Source: CBDBND01 sp965207985 (GTDB taxonomy: Bacteria > Pseudomonadota > Alphaproteobacteria > Rhodospirillales > Rhodospirillaceae). Taken from it: a stretch of 64,000 nt of DNA. Location: the NCBI GenBank assembly GCA_965207985.1, contig CBDBND010000027.1:1-64000 (forward strand), in the 5' to 3' direction. Under the pieces are notes generated by a model. It worked only from the letters and a program-made list of their open reading frames with translations, searched no databases and had not been told where the DNA came from. This document shows, one piece after another, positions 45,486 through 55,013 of this stretch; position 1 is the stretch's first letter; each line of letters opens with the position of its first letter. The position numbers were made by a program, and so were the translations under genes.

Positions 45486-47180
45486 TCAGAACAGCCCCTC
45501 GATCTCGCCCCGGTCGTTCACTGTAATGTTGTTGGCCGAGGGAACCTGGGGGAGTCCCGGCATGGTCATGATGTCGCCGCAAATCGCCACAAGGAAACCG
45601 GCGCCGCAAGCTAGCCTCACCTCACGCACATGGAGATCGTGGTCCTCCGGTGCGCCCCGCAGGGTGGGGTCCGCCGAGAAGCTGAGCGGAGTCTTGGCCA
45701 TGCACACCGGAAGCATACCGTAGCCGGCCTCCTGGTAGCCCTCGATCTGGCGCCGGACCTGGTCCGGTGCGCTTGCCGTGCCCGCCTTGTAAGTATTGCG
45801 CGCGATGGTCTCGATCTTGTCCCAGAGAGGCATCTCGTCGGGGTAGAGGAAGCGGAACTCTTCTTTGGGCGCCTCGGTTGCGGCCACGACCTTCTCGGCG
45901 AGAGCCACGGCACCGTCACTCCCTTCGCCCCAATGGGTGCAATCCACCGCTTCCACCCCATAACCGGCGCAGGCCTCTGTGACCACTGCGACCTCATCCG
46001 CGGTGTCGGCATTGAAATGGTTGAGCGCAACGACGACGGGAACGCCGAAGCTCTGGATATTCTCGATATGGCGCTTGAGATTAGCAACGCCCTCGCGAAT
46101 GGCAGCGATGTTCTCGGCGCCGAACGCTTCGCGGGCGACACCGCCATGCATCTTGAGCGCGCGGACCGTGGCGACCAGCACCGCCGCGTCGGGTTTGAAC
46201 CCCGCCTTGCGGCACTTGATGTCGATAAACTTCTCGCCACCGAGATCGGAGCCGAAGCCGGCCTCGGTCACCGTGTAGTCGACGAGTTTGAGGGCGGTTC
46301 GCGTCGCCATCACCGAGTTGCAGCCATGAGCGATATTGGCGAATGGCCCGCCGTGCACGAAGGCAGGCGTTTTCTCTAGCGTCTGCACCATGTTGGGCAG
46401 GATCGCCTCCTTGAGGAGCGCGGTCATCGGGCCCGGACCCATCAGGTCGCGGGCGAAGACTGGCTGCCGTCCGCGGGTCTCGGCGACGATGATGTCGCCG
46501 AGGCGTTCCTTGAGGTCGCCCAGGCTCTCGGCGAGGCAGAAGACAGCCATCACCTCGGACGCCGCCGTGATGTCGAACCCGTCCTCGCGCGCGAACCCGT
46601 TGGCAACGCCGCCGAGGGAGCCGACGATGGAGCGCAGTGCACGGTCGTTGAGGTCGATGACCCGGCGCCACGAGATCCGGCGCGCGTCGATGTCGAGCGA
46701 ATTTCCCCAGTAGATATGGTTGTCGAGTAGCGCGGACAACAGGTTGTGGGCCGATCCAATGGCGTGGAAATCACCGGTGAAGTGGAGGTTGATGTCCTCC
46801 ATTGGCACCACCTGGGCATAGCCGCCGCCCGCGGCGCCGCCCTTGACGCCGAAGCAGGGGCCGAGGCTGGGCTCGCGCAGGCAGATCACCGCCCGTTTTC
46901 CGATCGCGTTCAGCGCGTCCCCGAGTCCGATTGTGGTGGTGGTCTTGCCTTCGCCGACGGGCGTCGGCGTCATACCGGTGACCAGGATCAGCTTCCCGTC
47001 GGTCTTGCTGGCAAGGGTATCGATGTAGTCGAGCGAGACCTTCGCTTTATGCGGGCCGAAACGGTAGACCGCGTCTTCCGGGATGTCGAGTGAGCCGGTG
47101 ATGTCGATGATTTCGGCCGGCGTGGCCGCGCGCACGATCTCGAGGTCGGATTTGACCTCGCTGCCCATGTTGTTGCTCAT
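45486..47180 (-). CDS. fhs: Formate-tetrahydrofolate ligase, 564 aa
   Basis: Cytosolic ATP-dependent ligase making 10-formyl-tetrahydrofolate from formate and tetrahydrofolate. Start chosen at 47180 because AGGAGGTGG stands just upstream; a longer frame to 47273 lacks such a site. P-loop-like TPTPVGEGKTTTTIGLGD lies near residue 65, LREPSLGPCFGVKGGAAGGG follows, and PAFVHGGPFANIAHGCNSV, TEAGFGSDLGGEKFIDIKCR and the C-terminal GLPQVPSANNITVNDRGEIE are present. Length is normal. Full-length, with IS debris close on both sides. Confidence 0.96.
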   Translation of the reverse strand: MSNNMGSEVKSDLEIVRAATPAEIIDITGSLDIPEDAVYRFGPHKAKVSLDYIDTLASKTDGKLILVTGMTPTPVGEGKTTTTIGLGDALNAIGKRAVICLREPSLGPCFGVKGGAAGGGYAQVVPMEDINLHFTGDFHAIGSAHNLLSALLDNHIYWGNSLDIDARRISWRRVIDLNDRALRSIVGSLGGVANGFAREDGFDITAASEVMAVFCLAESLGDLKERLGDIIVAETRGRQPVFARDLMGPGPMTALLKEAILPNMVQTLEKTPAFVHGGPFANIAHGCNSVMATRTALKLVDYTVTEAGFGSDLGGEKFIDIKCRKAGFKPDAAVLVATVRALKMHGGVAREAFGAENIAAIREGVANLKRHIENIQSFGVPVVVALNHFNADTADEVAVVTEACAGYGVEAVDCTHWGEGSDGAVALAEKVVAATEAPKEEFRFLYPDEMPLWDKIETIARNTYKAGTASAPDQVRRQIEGYQEAGYGMLPVCMAKTPLSFSADPTLRGAPEDHDLHVREVRLACGAGFLVAICGDIMTMPGLPQVPSANNITVNDRGEIEGLF

Positions 47181-47369
47181 TCCACCTCCTAATCTTGCGG
47201 ATCGGATAATAGGGACGCAAAGCGGCACATAAAAGACCGACCCGACCGTCAGCACTCCACGCGCGGCACCCAACGCAGCACGTCTGTCTTCGCCACGAAG
47301 TGCTGGTAGGGAGCGCCCGCGATAATTGGAAGTCGGTCATCCCACCGCGGTCCAATCGAAAGGGCCTTT

Positions 47370-47547
47370 TGCACTGGAATACACGCATCTACAAGGAACG
47401 CAACGCCATCAAGCGCATGATCCGCCGCCTCAAAGTCAACCGCGCCATCCCTACGCGCAATGAAAAGCCGGTCTGATTCTTCCTCGACGCAGCACATCTC
47501 GCCGCAATCCGTAAATGTATACGTTACGCAACTTTGTAAACAGAGCC
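47370..47547 (+). mobile_element. IS5-type transposase C-terminal remnant
   Basis: Encodes WNTRIYKERNAIKRMIRRLK then VNRAIPTRNEKPV and a premature TGA. The following codons FFLDAAHLAAIRK continue the family pattern, so the stop is a mutation. It ends in CAACTTTGTAAACAGAGCC, an IS terminus similar to the one at 5572. Lies immediately before the complete type A IS5. Confidence 0.75.
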
Positions 47548-48397
47548 TAGGGTCTGTTGACATTTAACGCATGGCGATGATGGTTGCGACGAGGTTGCAG
47601 TTTGCGGCGCAGCTGATGTCGGTCTTGTCGTAGCGTGTTGCGATGCCACGGAATTCCTTGATCTTGGCGAAGTAGTTTTCGATCAGATGTCGCCAGCGGT
47701 ACATGTGCTTGTCGTAGGCCGCCGGCCGCTTCCTGTTGGCGAGCGAGGGAATGACGGCGCTTGCGCCACGTTGGTCCAGTTGCTCTCGCAGCCAGCCGGC
47801 ATCGAATGCCTTGTCGGCGATGAGGGCATCGAAGTGAACGTCGTCGATCAACGGCTGGACGCCCATCATGTCGTGGCGCTGGCCAGGGAGCAGCACGAAG
47901 CGGACCAGACACCCCAGTGCGTCGACCAGGGCGATGATCTTGGTGGTCAATCCGCCCCGTGATCGGCCGATGGCCTGATTTTGAGTCCCCCTTTTGCGCC
48001 GCTCGCCTTCTGGTGAACGCTGACGATGGTGGCGTCGATGAGGGCATATTCGAAATCCGGTTCCGCCGACAACTCCTCGAACAGCCGCTCGAAGACACCC
48101 TTCTTCGCCCATCGGCGAAAGCGCTGGAAGACGCTGTTCCAATTGCCGAACGCCGGGGGCAGAGCGCGCCACGGCGACCCTGCGCGCACCCGCCACAAAA
48201 CCGCCTCCAAAAACAGGCGGTTGTCCGCCGCCGTCACGCCACGGTCCGTCGCCTTGCCCGGTAGATGACGCCAAATTTTCTCCCAAACATTGTCCGTGAT
48301 CACAAAACGCTCTGACTTCATCAAACACTCCTTGCAAAAGGAGGCTTGAATCACTTTTCCGCGACATTGGGAATCCACTAAATGTCAACAGACCCTA
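47548..48397 (-). mobile_element. Complete IS5-family (IS427-type A) element
   Basis: Terminal repeats TAGGGTCTGTTGACATTTA at both ends with TA at the borders. First frame 47947-48321 (starts after AAGGAGTG), second frame in -1 register to 47564. Shift expected at the AAAAGGGGG run near 47990. D motifs VDALGCLVRFVLLPGQRHD and ALIADKAFDAGWL, E motif RWRHLIENYFAKIK. Lacks one C near the end relative to the 6.1 kb copy, giving the C-terminus TIIAMR. Best preserved of the three type A copies. Confidence 0.94.
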
Positions 48398-48861
48398 GTC
48401 CGGGGCTACGCCGCTTCGACTGCACCCCCGCCAGCTTGCGACTGCTGTCTCTCCTGAAAATCCTGTCCACCGATTATCATGGTGCAAAACATTCAACTGT
48501 GGACGAAGTGCTAGAAAGGGACAAGGGATCCTGTGATGCATGTATTGGAGCACGGTGACAGAGGTTCCTCGCAACCGCCCCTCCTAAAACGTGTAAAGTG
48601 CACCAATACCAAAAAGGCCTTGAAAATCATTTCCGTCTTGGCGAACGAATGGAGCGTTTTTTGCCTGTTTTACCAAGAAACCACCCTGCACCCGGGCGAG
48701 AAGTTGCCGACTTGCACGCTTATGGGATTCCCTACAATTCTACTCTAGAAAGAATAGTGTTTACAAGGGCCTAAGAAGCGCCATGTCGTTAACACGCGAT
48801 ATGTCCGGTCGATGTAACATTCGATCTGTCCGGTTTTATCCTGTCTCCGAGAGGAGGCGCG
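48398..48861. other. Non-coding stretch between IS elements
   Basis: No convincing gene. It includes a terminus-like GTGTTTACAAGGGCC near 48760 and, from about 48785, the left end of the ISNCY-type element (TATGTCCGGTCGATG and TCTGTCCGGTTTTATC repeats). The remainder is AT-rich and may be former intergenic DNA. Confidence 0.4.
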
Positions 48862-49143
48862 ATGAACCGATCAGAAGTGTTACAGGAAGTTCGACTGATG
48901 AAGTTCGACGATTTGCATTCGAGGCGTACTGCGGGCAAACTGACGCAGGAGCAGGCCGCAGAGATCCTCGGCATTTCGGTGCGCACGATGCGCCGCTGGG
49001 AAGAGCGATACGAAGCAGAGGGGGCAGAAGGTCTGTATGATCGGTGCCTTGGCAAGCTGGCGAACAACCGTGTTCCAGCGGATATGCTACGGCGCCAAAC
49101 TGAGAATTGCGCCGGCGGGACTTGCACCCGCTGGTTCAGCAGC
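48862..49143 (+). mobile_element. ISNCY-type transposase, N-terminal fragment
   Basis: After GAGAGGAGG, the ATG at 48862 opens NRSEVLQEVRLMKFDDLHSR, LTQEQAAEILGISVRTMRRW and EERYEAEGAEGLYDRCLGK, the helix-turn-helix N-terminus of ISNCY (IS1202-like) transposases. Cut at about 49143 by the next IS5 copy; all catalytic residues are gone. Confidence 0.85.
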
Positions 49144-49721
49144 TAGGGTGTGGGCTCAATTGATCCAGCATCTTATGGCGAAGAGTTGGATCATTGCGAG
49201 GAAGTTTTTGGCTGATTTCTCGAAGCGCGTTGCTAATCGGCGCATGTCTTTCATCTTGCAGAAGAACCGCTCGACGATGGTCCTTTGGGCATAGAGGTTT
49301 GGATCGTGCGGGATAGGATGACGCGCGTTGCTCTTTGAAGGAATGACAGCCAGCGCTCCTTCATCGGCGATCTGCTGCCTGATTTTGGCGGTGCCATAGG
49401 CCTTATCAGCGACGATGGCGAGCGGGGCCTTTTCCCAATCCAGGAAAGAGCCCATGGCTTGGCTGTCATGGACCTGCCCGCCGGTGATGTCCAGCCGGAG
49501 CGGGCGGCCCTTGGCATCTACGGCCGCGTGAACCTTACTTGTGCGACCCGCGCGTGAGCGTCCAATACCTTCTGCCAAGCCCCCTTTTTTGACCCTGCCG
49601 CTGCGCGGTGAGCCTTGACGATGGAACTGTCAATGAAGATCAGACTGTCCTCGCACTGCTTGGCAAGAGCATCGAAAATGCCTTGCCATACACCCCGCTC
49701 ACCCCATCGGGTGTAGCGGTT
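49144..49721 (-). mobile_element. IS5-family element (type B), right part only
   Basis: Terminus TAGGGTGTGGGCTCAATTGA, then on the minus strand the same transposase as 60650-61487: EGIGRSRAGRTSKVHAAVDA, IVADKAYGTAKIRQQIADEG and YAQRTIVERFFCKMKDMRRL. The upstream frame is cut after NRYTRWGERGVW (about 49721) by the cytochrome c gene; the left terminus is missing. Confidence 0.92.
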
Positions 49722-49995
49722 AGCGGAACCGCCCATGAGGGACGCCATAGTCCGCGCCCGTCATATTGAGAGCGGCAACGGTTCCAACCATCGCCGATGA
49801 GGTCCCGTTCATGAGATTGCGTCCATGACAGGAACCGCAAGCAGCATCGTAGATGTCCTTACCGGCAGCCGCCTGCTGTTCGGTAAAAATACCTTGATTG
49901 GTGGTGTGCTCCGATCCGTCCACGTCTGCAGTGACAACAAGCAGGATCAGAATTCCCGCTAAAAAGACGGAGACTTGCGACTCAATGACGCGCAT
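49722..49995 (-). pseudogene. Exported cytochrome c, 3' truncated
   Basis: Signal peptide 1-27 and the haem-binding site AACGSCHGRNL with Cys53-Cys56-His57. After GTVAALNMTGADYGVP the frame enters IS5 DNA, so the expected distal methionine ligand and final helix are lost. Starts 18 bp after the molybdenum hydroxylase fragment on the same strand, which is the usual arrangement: cytochrome c accepts electrons from periplasmic IorB-like oxidoreductases. Confidence 0.85.
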
Positions 49996-50012
49996 TGTCA
50001 GCCGACCCAGGT

Positions 50013-50861
50013 TCAGACGGAAAATCCTTCAAGATTGAGCGGTAGTGATCTGATCCGTCTCCCCGATGCCGTGAAAATCGCATTGGTCACGGCCGGTATG
50101 AGAGGTGGCAGTGGTGGTTCGCCGAGTCCGACGGGCGGGTGATCGGACTGAATGAAATGCACGTCAACCTCGGGCGCGCTTGCAATCTTGAGCAACGGAT
50201 ATTGGTCGAAGTTGCCTTCCTGAACCCGGCCATTTTCTATGGTCAAGGCTTGGCTGACCATGGAGCTGAGACCGTCGATCACCGCACCTTCACATTGACC
50301 CTCCGCGCCGCTCATATTGACGATGGGGCCGACGTCGGCAGCGACGGTAACTTTGTGGACGGTCAGTTCGTTGTCCGATTCCATGCTCACTTCGGCCATT
50401 TCTGCCACATGGGCGTAATGGCTGAAATAGAACCCGAGTCCCAAGGCACGGCCGTCAGATCTGCTGTTACCCCATCCTGCTTTCTCGGCGGCGAGGGTGA
50501 TCACATCGGCGGCCCGGCCGGTATTGAGCGCGGTTTTGTTTTGCGGCTCGAGCCATCGCCGTTCTCCAAGCACCTCCAACAAGAACTCGAGATGGTCACG
50601 CCCTGCCGCGACCGCCATCTCGTGCAGGAAGGATTGGAAGACAAAACCGAAGGCATTAGAGGCCGGCGCGCGCCACGCACCGCTGGGAATGGTCCAAGGC
50701 AGAAACGATCGGGTGTATTCCGCGTTATCCAAAACGGGGCCCGGGAAAATGCTCGGCCACATATCAGCGCTGCTTAATGCCGTTTCCCCACGTGCTGCCA
50801 TTATTGCCAGTGTGGTATGTTTATATGCATCTCCATTGGTCGTGCGGCGAAAGAGGTCCAT
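50013..50861 (-). pseudogene. Molybdenum hydroxylase large subunit (IorB-like), C-terminal fragment
   Basis: Encodes TIPSGAWRAPASNAFGFVFQ, SFLHEMAVAAGRDHLEFL, VTVAADVGPIVNMSGAEGQC and VGLGEPPLPPLIPAVTNAIF. The last holds the VGLGE(PP/SP) block with the catalytic glutamate of xanthine-oxidase-family aldehyde/isoquinoline oxidoreductases. It lacks at least 450 N-terminal residues; a TGA stands in frame just before the first ATG. A middle segment of a related gene lies on the opposite strand at 51597-51770, beyond an IS5. Confidence 0.85.
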
Positions 50862-50926
50862 TCAAAGGTATGTGACAGGACTCTCTCAGAGTCTGGCCGG
50901 AAAAGAATCGTTTATTTTCATAACCT

Positions 50927-51600
50927 TGCTAGTCTACGGATGAAGACTTGGATGCTGGCGATCAGGAGCCAGGCAAGGGCGCTCTCGACGGTCGCCTTGA
51001 AGTCCTTCGCAAGGCGGCGGCTGCGCCCGAACCATGCGAAGGTGCGTTCGACCACCCAACGGCGCGGCAGCGCAACGAAGCCGTCCGCCTTGTCGTTGCG
51101 CCTGACGATCTCCAGCGCCCAGTCGCCGATCTTCTTCAGCGCCCCGGCCAGCTTAGGGCCGGCGTAAGCGCCGTCGGCGAAGATATGGCCGACCCCGGGA
51201 AACCACGCCCCCACCTCGGCGAGCAGCGACGGCGCACCGTCGCGATCCTGGATGTCAGCCTCGTGGACCACGGCACCGAGCAACCGCCCGCCAGTGTCCA
51301 CCACGATATGGCGCTTGCGGCCCATCACCTTCTTACCCGCGTCAAACCCGCGCGGACCTCCGCTTTCCGTGGTCTTCACCGACTGGCTGTCGATCACCCC
51401 GGCAGTCGCGGCAGCGGCCCGCCCCTCGGCCTCGCGGGTGCGCGCCAGAAGCGCCCGGTTGACCTCCTGCCACGTCCCGTCGTCGCGCCACTTGTAGAAA
51501 TAGTACTGAACCGAGCTGCGCGGCGGAAACTCGCCGGGCAGCATGCGCCACTGGCAGCCGCTGCGGGCCATGTACAGGATCGCGGTCATCGGCGCCCCGG
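50927..51600 (-). mobile_element. IS5-family (IS1031-like, type C) element, 5' truncated
   Basis: Minus-strand frame with YMARSGCQWRMLPGEFPPRS, GVIDSQSVKTTESGGPRGFD, VMGRKRHIVVDTGGRLLG, HIFADGAYAGPKLAGALKKI and RRWVVERTFAWFGRSRRLAK to a stop near 50918. The first ~40 residues are missing and the frame begins in hydroxylase DNA. Sits between the two oppositely oriented hydroxylase pieces. Confidence 0.92.
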
Positions 51601-51884
51601 TCAAATTGCAGTGGACCCGGGAAGACGACATCCGCAACGATCACTACCGGCCGGGCGGATTCCACCATCTGAGCGGCGCCTTGGACGAGTCCGGGCGTAT
51701 AACGGCCATTCGCGATCATTTCGTCACATTCTCGGAGGATGACCACGCCTCCCCACAGGCATTTGAAACATATAGATATCCACGGGGAGAATCCGTCCGC
51801 CTTGATTTGCGGAAGGCCAGCCAGCCACGGGGCCCGGCGTTAGACCTGGGCTGTCGGTGCTCCAGACCATCCAAAACGTTTTAA
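51597..51884 (+). pseudogene. Molybdenum hydroxylase large subunit, middle fragment on opposite strand
   Basis: The plus strand reads APVKLQWTREDDIRNDHYRP, GGFHHLSGALDESGRITAIR and DHFVTFSEDD, the conserved central block of IorB-like molybdopterin subunits. Similarity fades by about 51770 and the frame ends at 51884. Together with the C-terminal piece at 50013-50861 it shows that the original gene was broken and one side inverted. 51885-52112 holds no recognised gene. Confidence 0.8.
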
Positions 51885-52112
51885 TTTCAATGCGTTATAA
51901 GTCATCTGTTGCACCAGTGTGCCGTGCATAGCGAGTATATTTAATCGTTAACGTCTGCAACCAAAGAGAGTGATGGGCGTTTCCTAAATAATCCCAATGT
52001 TGTGATGCGTCATGGCAGGCCAGTGGGGGCTGGCGAATGGGCTTGTCCGCACCCGGATGTGACACGCCTCCTAGAATTTTCAGAGCCTAGGTGCGCAAAC
52101 GGAGAGCTTTGA

Positions 52113-54967
52113 GTGAACAGCAGAGAAACTGTAGCGGCCGTTCCAATTCAAGCGTTGAATGAGCGCTTGATCTGGACGCTTGCGGTCATTCTTTTCTCTT
52201 TAGGATTTATTGGCGAGCCGGCACGCAGTGCTTCGCCCTTACACGTCAGCACCATTTTCTCGACCGCGCAGTCGTCTTCGCAGTCCTTCTTGCGCTTCTA
52301 CAACGTCAGCGACAGTGACGGCACCGTCAGAGTAACCTTGCGTGACGCTGAGTCCGGGCAGTCCTTGGGGCAATGGACGAGCCCGAACATTCCCGCCGGA
52401 GCGGAGCACCAGTTTCCCATCGAGACCGTCGAAAACGGCGCCGGTCCGATCTTGGGCCAGCCCGACTATTATTCGATTGCAATTGAGTCAGAGTTTGTCG
52501 GCTATTTTCAGCATGTGTTGTGGCGCTCCACCGACGGCACGCTGACCAACTTGAGCACCTGTGCAAGCGAGATCACGTCCGATGCGAACAAATTGGGCGG
52601 TGTACATTCTTCGCTGTTGGCAAACAGTTATCCAAGCTCCGTTGTGATCAATAACACGAGAACGGACGCTGCCTCTGCCACGCTCGGCATTTACGATGCC
52701 CGCGACGGATCAAGCCTCGGTACGGTCGAGACCGCATCCATTCCGCCCGAGGGGCAGGTCATTTTGACGGCCAGTGACATCGAGGGGGCTACCGGCATAA
52801 CTCCGACGGGCGACATGTTCCATTACGTCGTCACGATAGAAGGTTCGTTCACCGGGCACCTGCAGCATCTGGTTGAAAACGTGCAAGCGGGGGTGACAAC
52901 GGACATGAGTGCAGCCTGTGCCATGATGGGCTCTCTCTCCACGTTACCGAAATCACCCCTGCGCAGCGGAACGGTGTTTTCAACAGCGCAACAAAGCTCG
53001 CAATCGTTCCTCCGCTTTTACAACGACGACACAGGCGAGGGGACAATCACCGTTTCCCTCATTGATGACGAAAGCGGCGAGGCGCTGGGGCAGTGGACCA
53101 GCCCGAGCATCCCCTCTGGTTCGGGGCATCAGTTTTCAATCAGTGACATTGAAAATGGTACGGGAGAGAGTTTTACCAAGCCCGATTTCTACTCGATCCG
53201 CGTTGAATCGGACGTCGTCGGATATTTTCAACACGTCCTGTGGCGGGCGGCAGACGGCACGCTGACCAACTTGAGTACCTGTTCATCGGGTGTGACCGCA
53301 AACGCGACAACATTGAACAGCGTCCATTCCTCAATGCTCGATGAGGGGTATCCGAGCACCGTGGCCGTAACCAATACGGGATCTACAGCCGTAAGTGTCA
53401 CGCTCGGCATTTACGATGCGCGCGACGGCAGCCATCTCGGGGACTATACGACTTCGCAAATTTCAGCCAACGGAACGGCGCTGATTTCCGCAGTGATGAT
53501 TGAAGCGGAGATTGGCACACCAACGGATGGCGTGTTTCATTACGTCGTCAGGGCTGAAGGTGCGTTCACGGGTTATCTGCAGCACCTGGTCAACAACGTT
53601 GAAGCCGGTGTCGTCACCGATATGACCACCGTGTGCGCCATGAAGGCGCGGCCGACGGCGGAAACTTATGTTTCCATAACTGACTCTCCAAGGTTCGGTG
53701 CTTCTTGCGAGGCGGGTCAGATCACACGCGATGGTCAACTGCTTGTGTGTTCAGACGAAGGCACGTTCCGCTACGCGCTGCATGAAGACATTCCGGACAA
53801 TCCGCCGGGGGGATATAACGAACGGCCATCCTGGTATCCGCCTTTGTCCGCTGTGTTTACGGCGTTTGATCCGCCCAGCTGTCCTGAGTCCGGCAAAATC
53901 ACACTGACCCACATGGTCATGCCCGTCGAAGTGTTGACGGAAACCTTGCCTCAGGGCCGGATGAACGGCAGCCACGTAACACCCACAGATCACGGCTACA
54001 TTGCAATTGATACGGAGGGGTATCACTCCAAGAGATTACCGAAGACGGTTACGCGCCCGTCTATGCACCTGCCGACGGCGAGATTATCAAAATCGATTTG
54101 CTGGCTGCTGAGAGAATTTACATGGCCATCGCCCACGGCTGCGATACGTACACGGTGTTCATCGAGATTAACCGGCTGGGTGGTGTGCTGGCCGACTTTC
54201 AGCAAGAGCTGGAGGACAACGGTCGTGTGTCGTCCCATATCTCGGTACAAGCTGGGGATATCATTGGGGAGCACGGCGAAGGTTTTCTCGACTTTCAAGT
54301 TAATGACGGTAACATCTGGCTGCCCGGTTACGTGGCGCCGTTCGGCTATGTTGGGGAGGGCTGGAAACCCTATACGGTCGATCCGCTGGATTACTTCACC
54401 CCGGCCCTAGCCACGGCTTTCGAAGCGACATTGCCCCGCGAGGACGAACCACGCTGGGGCATCATCGATCACGACGTCGCTGGTACGGCGGCCGGCAACT
54501 GGTATGTGAGCGGGACTCTCGGGTATTCGGGCGTGAGCGTCGAAGACTTCAGCACGGCAACGGCAGAGCTACCGAACGCATCCCTCGCCGGCAAACTCAC
54601 CTACGCTTGGAGTCATCTCGCCATCGCCGAGCATTGGATCTACCCGCAGAACTGGGTGTTTTCTATCGGGTGGTGGGAAGACGAAGCCGGCGATACTGGG
54701 CGGTTCTGTATCGACCTGACGGATGGTAACCCCGCGCCGTCAGCATTGACGCCGGAACACGGCACCGTGGTGTACGTGTTGCGCAAACTGCTCAATGCCC
54801 GCGATGTCACCCCTGATGACGGCAATCTCTGCGACGGAATCATCCGCGGGATTGTCGCCATGCAGGTCAACGGCGATGAAACGCTTTTCGTTGAGCCGAT
54901 CCCGGGCGTGGAAAGTACGGCAGACTTTGAAGACTTCAGTGCCGATATGCGGACGTACCGGCGCTAA
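52113..54967 (+). pseudogene. Exported tandem-repeat protein with M23-like region, single frameshift
   Basis: GTG start at 52113 after GGAGAG. A signal segment (about 22-42) is followed by four ~100-residue beta-rich units in ABAB order (see repeat entry). After residue ~520 comes a unique region containing THMVMPVEVLTETLPQGRMN and HVTPTDHGYIAIDTEG. Near 54031 the frame is lost: the first frame gives a meaningless tail to 54410. The +1 register continues sensibly as TEDGYAPVYAPADGEIIKID, YTVFIEINRLGGVLADFQQ and GDIIGEHGEGFLDFQVND to 54967. The PVYAPADGEI and H-x(n)-D pattern suggests a lysostaphin/M23-like fold, though catalytic residues are not clear. One missing G (AAGAG for AAGGAG) would explain the shift. 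About 950 residues if restored; surface or periplasmic role inferred. Confidence 0.72.
52257..53615 (+). repeat. Four tandem ~100-residue protein repeats, A-B-A-B
   Basis: A1 52257-52550 (STAQSSSQSFLRFYN ... GYFQHVLW), B1 52600-52895 (VHSSLLANSYPSS ... GHLQHLVEN), A2 52976-53270 (STAQQSSQSFLRFYN ... GYFQHVLW), B2 53320-53615 (VHSSMLDEGYPST ... GYLQHLVNN). A and B share LGQW/LGTV, an acidic turn and the closing G(Y/H)(F/L)QH, so all four probably derive from one beta-sandwich module that was duplicated, diverged, and duplicated again as a pair. Confidence 0.85.
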
Positions 54968-55013
54968 ACAAACCTCTCGTCACTCGGAATACCATGACCA
55001 GTCGGCTGGGTGG

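Noticed and set aside
45630..46379. A 249-codon plus-strand frame opposite formate-tetrahydrofolate ligase
   Set aside because: Antisense shadow of a well-conserved enzyme gene.
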